This document shows positions 1-5,737 of a stretch of 5,809 nt of DNA, piece after piece. The DNA comes from an uncultured Elusimicrobia bacterium (GTDB lineage Bacteria; Elusimicrobiota; Endomicrobiia; Endomicrobiales; Endomicrobiaceae). The first letter of the stretch is position 1, and the number at the start of each line of letters is the position of its first letter. Below the pieces are notes generated by a model. The model ran no database searches. It was not told the origin of the DNA and was given only the letters and a program-made list of their open reading frames with translations. Made by a program: the position numbers and the translations under genes. Where the stretch lies: positions 1 through 5,809 of the forward strand of contig CALGGE010000084.1 in NCBI GenBank assembly GCA_937916125.1. The letters run 5' to 3'.

Positions 1-30
1 CTGGAGTTCAGACGTGTGCTCTTCCGATCT
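1..30 (+). other. Illumina TruSeq read-2 adapter remnant (artefact)
   Basis: The first 30 bases match, from memory of the published oligo, the 3' 30 bases of the TruSeq read-2 adapter, ending in GCTCTTCCGATCT. The orientation is the expected one, with the genomic insert starting right after the final CGATCT. Read on the minus strand it gives the peptide IGRAHV, which is known from adapter-contaminated protein predictions. It is not genomic and should be trimmed. Confidence 0.97.
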
Positions 31-493
31 GGGTTTCTTCCCTGCCAAGCCCTTTTCTCGCCACTTCAGGATCATACCTGTCATGAAGATATACATGATA
101 AAGGCTGAATTTGCCTTCAAATATGTTCTTTGCACCGATAATGCCTTTTTTTGCAAGCTGAACAGCTTCAACGGCTGCTCTTGAGGCAAAGCCCGGCTGA
201 AAACGTTTTGTCCACGCAGAATCAGTGATAGCCTGATAGTTTCCAGCGCACTGTGCGTAAACTATACCAAACGCATTCAGCATCTCCTCGGATGTCAGTT
301 TCATGATTCGGCCTGCCGCAGCTGCTCCACCGAAGATGCCAAGGAGCGGTGTATATACATATCCGCTCTCAACTATGCCAATAGTCGAAGCAAGGCCAAG
401 TCTGCAGTGAATATCAAGACCAGCGGTGACTGCGGCTATAAAATCTCTGCCGCTCACGCCGCCCATCTTTTCCGCTGCCGCAAGGGCAAGGGT
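31..493 (-). CDS. MmgE/PrpD family protein, internal fragment (foreign to this locus)
   Basis: About 155 codons of an MmgE/PrpD-family protein, the family that includes 2-methylcitrate dehydratase PrpD and cis-aconitate decarboxylase-like enzymes. The characteristic stretches are SGRDFIAAVTAGLDI, then LTSEEMLNAFGIVYAQCAGN, then TKRFQPGFASRAAVEAVQLA, and finally IFEGKFSLYHVY followed by YDPEVARKGLG. Family members run to roughly 450 residues, so this is a piece of the N-terminal helical domain and both ends are missing. The 3' end is cut by the adapter at 1-30. The 5' end is lost at the chimeric join near 467-493, and upstream of the ATG at 494-496 the frame reads into secA sequence that does not fit the family. 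That ATG is therefore not a credible start. Several 60-base lines here run 43-62% GC. Substrate cannot be assigned, and the sequence probably belongs to another genome. Confidence 0.85.
467..493. other. Chimeric junction between secA and the MmgE/PrpD fragment
   Basis: Reading the minus strand from the secA side, the frame matches SecA through NDPCPCGSGK, whose last codon is at 468-470. It then departs from the expected zinc-motif ending at 465-467. Reading from the other side, MmgE/PrpD-like sequence extends back to about 484-493 (LALAAAEKMGG). Up to about 26 bases are thus compatible with both genes in different frames. That is the length of a short assembly k-mer, so a false join through a shared word is the simplest explanation. 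A ligation or PCR chimera is also possible. Confidence 0.85.
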
Positions 494-3065
494 CATTTCT
501 GCCGATTTTTTTTATATCTTTTGGACTGATATACTTTTTATCATTTTTCCCGTTACCGTCTTTACCGTCGGATGCAGCAACGGCATCGGCATTTGTGTTT
601 TGATTTTTTATCGGTATGGGACGAGCGGTAACATTTACCTGAACCTTAAACACATATTCGATTGTAGCTTCTCTGATTCTCTTCATCATACCGTCAAACA
701 GGATAAAAGATTCTTTCTGATACTCGATTTTCGGGTCTTTCTGGGCATAAGCTCTGTAGCCGATACCTTTTTTCAACTGATCAAGTTCATAAAGATTATC
801 TTTCCATGCAACATCTATCATCTGAAGCATAACCATTCTTTCAATATGTCTCAACAAAGGCTCGCCTATTTCTTCATTTCTTTTCTTATATGCTTCGTGT
901 ATTCTGTCAAGTAAAATATTTTTTAATGCATCTCTTGTCAAATAGCTTATTTCATCGGCATTTTTCATTTCAAAATTGATACCGAAACTTCTCATCATCC
1001 AAGCATGGAAGTTTGCCCACTCCCACTGTTCGGGATAAGTTTTTTCCGGAGCCCAATTTTCAATCTTTTCTTCGACGGATTCAAGTATCATATCCTGAAT
1101 TGTCGCGGAGACATCTTCTCCTTCAAGGATTTCATTTCTCAATCGGTATATAGCTTCTCTCTGTTTATTCATAACATTATCATAATCTATAAGCTGTTTT
1201 CTGATATCAAAATTCATACCTTCAACTTTTCTCTGAGCACTTTCAACCGCTTTGGAAATCCAAGGATGTTGTATATCATCTCCCTCTTTAAGTCCGAGCT
1301 TTTGCATAAGAACAGACATTCTGTCCGAACCGAAAAGCCTCATAAGTTCGTCCTGCATTGAAAGATAAAATCTTGACGCACCCGGATCGCCCTGACGACC
1401 GGCACGACCTCTAAGCTGATTGTCAATTCTTCTGGATTCGTGTCTTTCCGTACCGATAATATACAAACCGCCGGCATCTCTGACGATTTTGCCGTTTTCT
1501 TCGTCGCCCGCACCGAGAACAATATCGGTTCCTCTACCTGCCATATTGGTAGCAATTGTTACCGCACCTTTTGCACCGGCATTGGCGATAATCTGAGCTT
1601 CAAGCTCGTGATATTTTGCATTCAATACATTATGAGGAATACCTTTCTTTCTTAAAATATCGGAAATCAATTCGGATTTTTCGATTGATCTTGTACCGAC
1701 AAGAACCGGCTGACCTTTCTTCCAGCATTGTTCTATATCGTTAACGATTGCATTGTATTTTTCTTTTTCCGTTCTGTAAATAACATCGGGGTAATCTTTT
1801 CTTATCATGGGATTGTTCGTCGGAACTTCTACGACATCAAGTTTATAAATTTCCCAAAATTCGCTTGCTTCCGTAAGTGCGGTACCCGTCATACCGGCTA
1901 TTTTGTTATACATTCTGAAGAAATTCTGGAAAGTAATTGTAGCAAGAGTTTGGTTCTCCTGCTCGATTTTTAAATTTTCTTTTGCTTCTATTGCCTGATG
2001 GAGTCCGTCGGACCATCTTCTTCCCGGCATAAGACGACCTGTAAATTCATCGACGATAATAACTTCGCCGTCTTTGACGACATAAGCAACATCTCTTTTG
2101 TAAAGTTCGTGAGCCCTGATAGCCTGAGTAATATGGTGAACCCATTCTGACTGCATATCTTCATAAATATTTTTTACGCCCAAAAATTTTTCGGCTTTCT
2201 GAACTCCCTGCTCCGTAAGAACTACGGTATGATTTTTCTCGTCAACAAGATAATCATAACCTTTCGACAAATCTATTCCCTCGTATTTTGCTTTTATCTC
2301 TTCTGATTCGGTAATATGTCTGCCTTTGAGCAAAGGAACTATTCTGTTTGCAACGTAGTATTTATCCGTCGATTGTTCGCCGGCACCGGAAATAATTAAA
2401 GGAGTTCTTGCCTCATCAATTAAAATCGAGTCAACCTCATCGATGATAGCATAGTTTAAAGGTCTTAATACTCTCTGCTCTTTTGTAACTACCATATTGT
2501 CTCTAAGATAGTCGAAACCGAGTTCGTTATTTGTTACATATGTTATATCGCAGTTATAAGCATTTTTTCTTTCTTCATTTGACGTATCGTGACAAATGTT
2601 GCCGACGGTAAGTCCCAACGCATTATATACCGGTTCCATCCATTCCTTATCTCTTTTTGCAAGATAATCATTTACCGTAACGACATGAACGCCTTTACCT
2701 TCCAATGCGTTAAGATAAACCGCCAATGTTGCGACGAGAGTTTTACCTTCACCGGTTTTCATCTCGGCGATTTTACCCTGATGTAAAATACATCCGCCTA
2801 TCATCTGCACGTCAAAATGTCTTAAACCTATAGTTCTTTTTGATGCTTCACGAACACATGCAAAAGCTTCCGGCAAAATATCGTCGAGCTTTTCGCCGTT
2901 TGATAATCTTTCTTTAAATTCCAAAGTTTTATTTTTTAATTCCTCGTCGGAAAGCTTTTGAATTTCCGGTTCAAGCGAATTGATTTGATCCACTACGGGT
3001 CTGATTTTTTTGATATCCCTTTCATTTTGTGAGCCGAATATCGCACCAAGTATTTCTTTTAACAT
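468..3065 (-). CDS. secA: Protein translocase subunit SecA (3' end lost at the chimeric join)
   Basis: SecA is the cytosolic ATPase that drives preproteins through the SecYEG channel. About 866 native residues are present. NBD1 has Walker A MKTGEGKT at 102-109, VTVNDYLAKRD at 129-139 and Walker B DEVDS at 209-213, followed by DEARTPLIISG. The preprotein cross-linking domain lies at about 228-370, followed by MTGTA at 392-396. NBD2 carries TNMAGRGTDIVLG at 506-518 and QLRGRAGRQGDPG at 550-562. The helical scaffold and wing domains follow, then a polar linker and the SEC-C zinc motif NDPCPCGSGK ending at 866. The second half of that motif (about ten residues with the last Cys/His ligands) is missing. 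An open reading frame continues to 414, but its last 17 residues come from the fused fragment. The ATG start is supported by the family N-terminus (MLKEILGAIFG) and by AAGGAAG upstream. It has its own promoter downstream of the rib operon terminator. Confidence 0.97.
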
Positions 3066-3069
3066 AATT

Positions 3070-3076
3070 CTTCCTT
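3070..3076 (-). promoter_or_regulatory. secA ribosome binding site
   Basis: Minus-strand AAGGAAG precedes the secA ATG, with 6 bases between AGGA and the start codon. It is weaker than the GGAGG sites of the rib genes. Confidence 0.7.
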
Positions 3077-3101
3077 TTTACGTGATAAGTTATTAGGGTA
3101 T

Positions 3102-3130
3102 ATTCTACATTTTTTCGATAAGAAATTCAA
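3102..3130 (-). promoter_or_regulatory. Predicted sigma70-type promoter of secA
   Basis: On the minus strand a -35 element TTGAAT (3125-3130, 4 of 6 to consensus) is separated by exactly 17 bases from a -10 element TAGAAT (3102-3107, 5 of 6). The predicted transcript would start near 3095 and have a leader of about 30 bases before the secA ATG. The site lies between the rib operon terminator and secA, where a promoter is expected. It is read from sequence only. Confidence 0.6.
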
Positions 3131-3147
3131 TGAAATTTTTACCTTAT

Positions 3148-3184
3148 AAAAATTCGAGTTCGAACATTATATGCCGAACCCGAA
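3148..3184 (-). terminator. Rho-independent terminator at the end of the rib operon
   Basis: On the minus strand, TTCGGGTTCG (3175-3184) pairs with CGAACTCGAA (3153-3162). This makes a 10-bp stem with one G-U pair and a 12-base loop (3163-3174). TTTTT follows directly (3148-3152). It starts 27 bases after the ribH stop codon and sits upstream of the secA promoter, which fits the end of the operon. Confidence 0.75.
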
Positions 3185-3211
3185 ATATCAAAAATTTTAA
3201 TTTTTTTCTTT

Positions 3212-3673
3212 TTAAATTTGAGAGTATAAATTTATCAATTCTATTGCCGTAAGAGCCGCATCAGCACCTTTGTTGCCTGCCTTAGTCCCTGCCCTTTCGA
3301 TAGCCTGTTCAACGGAATCCGTAGTAAGTACTCCGAAAGTTACGGGAACTTTACTTGACAAACCTACAGTTGCAACACCTTTGGAAACTTCCGCGGAAAC
3401 ATAGTCAAAATGAGGAGTTGCTCCTCTGATAACACAGCCCAAACAAATAATTGCATCATACTTTGACGATTCCGCCAATTTTTTTGCCACGGCAGGAATT
3501 TCAAATGCACCCGGTACCCAAACCGTTGTAATGTCGTCTTCGTTTGTTCCGTGTCTTGTTAAAATGTCTGCAGCTCCGGATATAAGTTTATTGGTAATAA
3601 ACTCATTGAACCTTGATACTACAATTGCAAATTTTTTTCCGTCTGATTTTAACTGTCCGCTTATTACTTTCAT
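3212..3673 (-). CDS. ribH: 6,7-dimethyl-8-ribityllumazine synthase
   Basis: RibH condenses 5-amino-6-ribitylaminouracil with 3,4-dihydroxy-2-butanone 4-phosphate to give 6,7-dimethyl-8-ribityllumazine, the penultimate step of riboflavin synthesis. The 153 residues are the usual family length. Visible signatures are SRFNEFIT at 20-27 and VPGAFEIP at 53-60. GCVIRGATPHFDYV at 79-92 contains the conserved active-site His88. PVTFGVLTTDSVEQAIERAG and KAGNKGADAA form the phosphate-binding C-terminal part. Members of this family assemble into pentamers or 60-subunit capsids, but the sequence alone does not tell which. The ATG is preceded by GGAGG with 8-base spacing. It is the last gene of the operon, 46 bases after ribBA and followed by a terminator. 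Confidence 0.97.
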   Translation of the reverse strand: MKVISGQLKSDGKKFAIVVSRFNEFITNKLISGAADILTRHGTNEDDITTVWVPGAFEIPAVAKKLAESSKYDAIICLGCVIRGATPHFDYVSAEVSKGVATVGLSSKVPVTFGVLTTDSVEQAIERAGTKAGNKGADAALTAIELINLYSQI

Positions 3674-3677
3674 TTTA

Positions 3678-3709
3678 CATACCTCCGTTTATCCGTACAT
3701 CCGTACCTC
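3678..3709 (-). repeat. GAGGTAYGGA leader module carrying the ribH ribosome binding site
   Basis: This 32-base minus-strand module begins GAGGTACGGATGTACGGA and ends with CGGAGG and an ATG. It is identical at 26 of 32 positions to the module before ribBA (4953-4984). Its GGAGG (3682-3686) lies 8 bases from the ribH ATG. The module's own ATG (3678-3680) is followed at once by TAA, so it is not the gene start. The inner GTAC-GGAT-GTAC could fold into a 4-bp hairpin with a GGAT loop. Confidence 0.75.
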
Positions 3710-3737
3710 AAACTTAAGCTTATATAAGCTTAAGTTT
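3710..3737. repeat. Perfect 28-bp palindrome overlapping the ribBA stop codon
   Basis: The segment is its own reverse complement over all 28 bases. It is built from AAACTTAAGCTTAT and the mirrored half, contains only A/T apart from CTTAAG and AAGCTT sites, and has no loop. On the minus strand it encodes the last residues of RibBA (KLKLI) and its TAA stop. The GAGGTAYGGA module follows directly. As RNA it could form a long AU-rich hairpin between ribBA and ribH; as DNA it could be a dyad site or a repeat-element arm. Confidence 0.9.
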
Positions 3738-4955
3738 ATGACCCATTTTTTCTTTTTTTGTTTTCAAATATCTTTTGTTTACGGCATTGGGCGGCATTTC
3801 TATGGGGACTCTTTTTGTTATTTTAAGTCCGTAACCGTCAAGGCCGATAATTTTTTTCGGATTATTGGTCATAAGCCTGATACCCGATATTCCGAGTTCA
3901 CACAATATTTGAGCTCCTATTCCGTAATCTCTTAAGTCGGGAGCAAAGCCCAAAGCAACATTTGCCTCGACGGTATCAAGCCCCTGTTCCTGCAATTTAT
4001 ATGCTTTCAATTTATTTGCAAGTCCTATTCCTCTGCCTTCCTGATGCATATATAAAACAACTCCCGTTCCCTCTTTTTCTATCATCATAAGAGCTTTCTC
4101 AAGCTGTTCTCCGCAATCACATTTTAGCGAATGAAAAATATCTCCGGTTTCACAGGAAGAATGAACTCTTACCAAAACATTTTTTTTACCTTTGACATCA
4201 CCTTTAATTATTGCAAGATGATTTTCTTTCGTAATCATATCTTCAAACAAAGAAAGTTTGAACACGCCGAACTTCGTCGGGAAATTAACCGTAACAACTT
4301 CTTTTATAAGTTTCTCCGTTTCCCGTCTGTATTTTATCAAATCCTGAACGGTAATGATTTTAAGTTTATGTTTTTTTGCAAAAACAAAAAGATCTTTCAA
4401 TCTTGCCATCGTTCCGTCTTCTTTCATTATCTCACAAATTACGGCACTTTTATCAAGACCCGCAAGCATAGCCAAATCAACGGACGCTTCCGTATGTCCC
4501 GCACGAACAAGCACTCCGCCCTCTTTATATCTTAAAGGAAAAATATGTCCCGGACTTACAAAATCATCGGCAATTGATTTTTTATCCGATAAAGCCTTAA
4601 TCGTTTTGGCTCTGTCATAGGCGGAAATTCCCGTTGTTGTTCCTTTTTTATAGTCAACGGATTCGGTAAAAGAACATGCAATGTTATTGGTTAACAATCC
4701 GTGTTTCCTTTCCATAACATCAATTTCTATTCTGTCAAGAGTCGCACCGTTAACGGGAGCACAAACCAGACCTCTGCCGTATTTGGTCATAAAATTGATT
4801 ATCTGCGGTGTTACTTTTTCCGCCGCACAAACCAAGTCCCCCTCGTTTTCTCTGGACGGATCGTCAACAACAATTACCATTTTCCCTTTTTTGATATCTT
4901 TAATAGCATCAGTTATTGACGAAAACCGTTCTTTTTTTATTTTTGTCGTTTCCAT
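3720..4955 (-). CDS. ribBA: Bifunctional DHBP synthase / GTP cyclohydrolase II
   Basis: RibBA feeds both branches of riboflavin synthesis. The RibB half makes 3,4-dihydroxy-2-butanone 4-phosphate from ribulose 5-phosphate; the RibA half opens GTP to the pyrimidine precursor. From the ATG at 4953-4955 the protein has 411 residues. RibB signatures are DDPSRENEGDL at 31-41, TGISAYDRAKTI at 108-119 and GHTEASVDLA at 153-162. RibA signatures are the zinc ligands Cys269, Cys280 and Cys282 in SCETGDIFHSLKCDCGEQL, YMHQEGRGIGL at 303-313, RDYGIGAQ at 343-350 and MTNNPKKI. Both halves look intact. An in-frame ATG at 4977-4979 would add eight residues (MDVWRNGG), but it lies inside the leader repeat; the inner start keeps the usual N-terminus and has GGAGG at 9-base spacing. 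The last residues, KLKLI, are encoded by a palindrome arm. Confidence 0.96.
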   Translation of the reverse strand: METTKIKKERFSSITDAIKDIKKGKMVIVVDDPSRENEGDLVCAAEKVTPQIINFMTKYGRGLVCAPVNGATLDRIEIDVMERKHGLLTNNIACSFTESVDYKKGTTTGISAYDRAKTIKALSDKKSIADDFVSPGHIFPLRYKEGGVLVRAGHTEASVDLAMLAGLDKSAVICEIMKEDGTMARLKDLFVFAKKHKLKIITVQDLIKYRRETEKLIKEVVTVNFPTKFGVFKLSLFEDMITKENHLAIIKGDVKGKKNVLVRVHSSCETGDIFHSLKCDCGEQLEKALMMIEKEGTGVVLYMHQEGRGIGLANKLKAYKLQEQGLDTVEANVALGFAPDLRDYGIGAQILCELGISGIRLMTNNPKKIIGLDGYGLKITKRVPIEMPPNAVNKRYLKTKKEKMGHKLKLI

Positions 4956-4984
4956 TCCTCCGTTCCTCCACACATCCATACCTC
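4953..4984 (-). repeat. GAGGTAYGGA leader module carrying the ribBA ribosome binding site
   Basis: This 32-base minus-strand module begins GAGGTATGGATGTGTGGAGG and ends in the ribBA start codon. It matches the ribH leader module at 26 of 32 positions. It has two GGAGG sites, 4957-4961 (one base from the ATG, too close) and 4965-4969 (9 bases from the ATG, good spacing). The second site results from two differences (TA to GG) relative to the ribH copy. Confidence 0.75.
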
Positions 4985-5003
4985 AAATTTGCTCCACAAA
5001 TTT
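4985..5003. repeat. Inverted repeat, 7-bp stem, directly before the ribBA leader module
   Basis: AAATTTG (4985-4991) and CAAATTT (4997-5003) are perfect inverted copies around a 5-base loop, which reads TGGAG on the minus (transcribed) strand. The GAGGTAYGGA module follows immediately, as it does after the palindromes at 3710 and 5074. Confidence 0.7.
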
Positions 5004-5032
5004 TCAACTCTTCAACTATTCAACTCTTCAAC
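5003..5032. repeat. Tandem octamer repeat, about 3.75 units
   Basis: The plus strand carries TTCAACTC, TTCAACTA, TTCAACTC and a partial TTCAAC in perfect register. On the transcribed strand this reads GTTGAAGAGTTGAATAGTTG and onwards. It fills the space between two inverted repeats in the ribE-ribBA gap. No coding role is visible. Confidence 0.8.
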
Positions 5033-5055
5033 AACAAAAAGCTCCGCTTTTTGTT
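5033..5055. repeat. Inverted repeat, 10-bp stem with a GGA loop
   Basis: AACAAAAAGC (5033-5042) and GCTTTTTGTT (5046-5055) are perfect inverted copies around a 3-base loop, which reads GGA on the transcribed strand. The stem is AT-rich with a GC pair next to the loop. It could act as a weak intercistronic terminator or hairpin, but it lacks a strong GC stem. Confidence 0.75.
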
Positions 5056-5063
5056 CCCATCCC

Positions 5064-5073
5064 TCCATACCTC
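5064..5073 (-). repeat. Short GAGGTAYGGA module after ribE
   Basis: The minus strand reads GAGGTATGGA directly after the inverted repeat that holds the ribE stop codon. It continues GGGATGGG and then diverges from the two 32-base leader modules. No start codon with suitable spacing follows, so this looks like a truncated or decayed copy. Confidence 0.6.
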
Positions 5074-5099
5074 GTTTGAAAAAACTCAGTTTTTCAAAC
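5074..5099. repeat. Inverted repeat, 10-bp stem, overlapping the ribE stop codon
   Basis: GTTTGAAAAA (5074-5083) and TTTTTCAAAC (5090-5099) are perfect inverted copies around a 6-base loop, which reads CTGAGT on the transcribed strand. The arm entered first on the minus strand encodes the final Val codon and the TGA stop of ribE. The layout parallels the ribBA end at 3710-3737. Confidence 0.8.
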
Positions 5100-5723
5100 A
5101 AATCCGTTCTCTTTCAGTAAATCCATTGTTATTTCTTTTTTTTCTTCTTTTTTGTTAAACAACTTTTCAACATATTTTGCAAATACATCAATTTCAATAT
5201 TTACGATATCTCCGACTTTCCTTGTATGAAATATAGTCTTATTAAATGTTTCCGGTATCATTGTGACGGAAAAAATATTGTCCGAAATTTCCGCTACGGT
5301 CAAGCTGATACCGTCCGTTGCAATAAAACCTTTTTTTACGACATATTTTTTTATAACATCATTTACGGCAAAAGAAATAAAATAAAAAATTCCGTTTCTT
5401 TTAATATCAACAATTTTTGTTGATGTATCAATATGTCCCGAAACGATATGTCCGCCGAGACGAGCCTTCAATGTTAAAGCTCTTTCCAAATTTACGACGG
5501 AATTTTTATTAAGCAAAGAAATATTAGTTATGTCGCTTGTCGTCGGACTGTAATCAAAACTAAGGATACGGTTGTTTTCCGTCTTACCGGTAACGGTTAA
5601 ACAAACACCGTTAACGGCAATGCTGTCGCCCGTTTTGATATCATCCAGACAGGTTTCTATTTCTATTTTAGAATCGGTTATGTTTACTACTTTTCCCATA
5701 TCTTCTATTATTCCGGTAAACAA
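5094..5723 (-). CDS. ribE: Riboflavin synthase, alpha subunit type (TTG start)
   Basis: RibE dismutates two molecules of 6,7-dimethyl-8-ribityllumazine into riboflavin and the pyrimidine that RibH reuses. The 209 residues show the two tandem lumazine-binding domains typical of the family. Repeat 1 (about 1-97) has MFTGIIED, GDSIAVNGVCLTVT at 32-45 and NLERALTLKARLGGHIVSGHID at 78-99. Repeat 2 has KKGFIATDGISLTV at 130-143 and KVGDIVNIEIDVFAKYVEKL at 169-188. Phe2, Cys41, His92, His97 and Ser140 fall where family active-site residues are expected. The first codon is TTG; it gives the conserved MFTGII start and has GGAGG 9 bases upstream. The lysine-rich C-terminal tail ends LKENGFV, with the last codon inside an inverted repeat. 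It is the first complete rib gene here, 138 bases before ribBA. Confidence 0.95.
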   Translation of the reverse strand: MFTGIIEDMGKVVNITDSKIEIETCLDDIKTGDSIAVNGVCLTVTGKTENNRILSFDYSPTTSDITNISLLNKNSVVNLERALTLKARLGGHIVSGHIDTSTKIVDIKRNGIFYFISFAVNDVIKKYVVKKGFIATDGISLTVAEISDNIFSVTMIPETFNKTIFHTRKVGDIVNIEIDVFAKYVEKLFNKKEEKKEITMDLLKENGFV

Positions 5724-5732
5724 TTTATAAAA

Positions 5733-5737
5733 CCTCC
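5733..5737 (-). promoter_or_regulatory. ribE ribosome binding site (decides a TTG start)
   Basis: GGAGG on the minus strand, extended to GGAGGTT, lies 9 bases before the TTG at 5721-5723. No ATG in the ribE frame offers a better fit to the conserved family N-terminus, so this strong site supports the non-ATG start. Confidence 0.85.

Noticed and set aside
414..467. A novel 17-residue C-terminal extension of SecA replacing the end of its zinc motif
   Set aside because: These codons are the other reading frame of the MmgE/PrpD fragment beyond the chimeric join, not native secA sequence.
31..3065. A genuine gene neighbourhood of secA overlapping an MmgE/PrpD gene
   Set aside because: Both genes are truncated exactly at a shared short word, GC content differs on the two sides, and the far end carries sequencing adapter.
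3213..3234. AT-only inverted repeat (TAAATTT and AAATTTA) over the ribH stop codon, similar in position to those of ribE and ribBA
   Set aside because: The stem has no GC pair, no GAGGTAYGGA module follows, and the codons give an ordinary RibH C-terminus. Chance in AT-rich sequence explains it.
426..5423. Many open frames on the plus strand
   Set aside because: They lie opposite well-supported secA, ribH, ribBA and ribE coding sequence, show no family motifs, and are rich in Phe/Ile/Ser as expected of antisense shadows.
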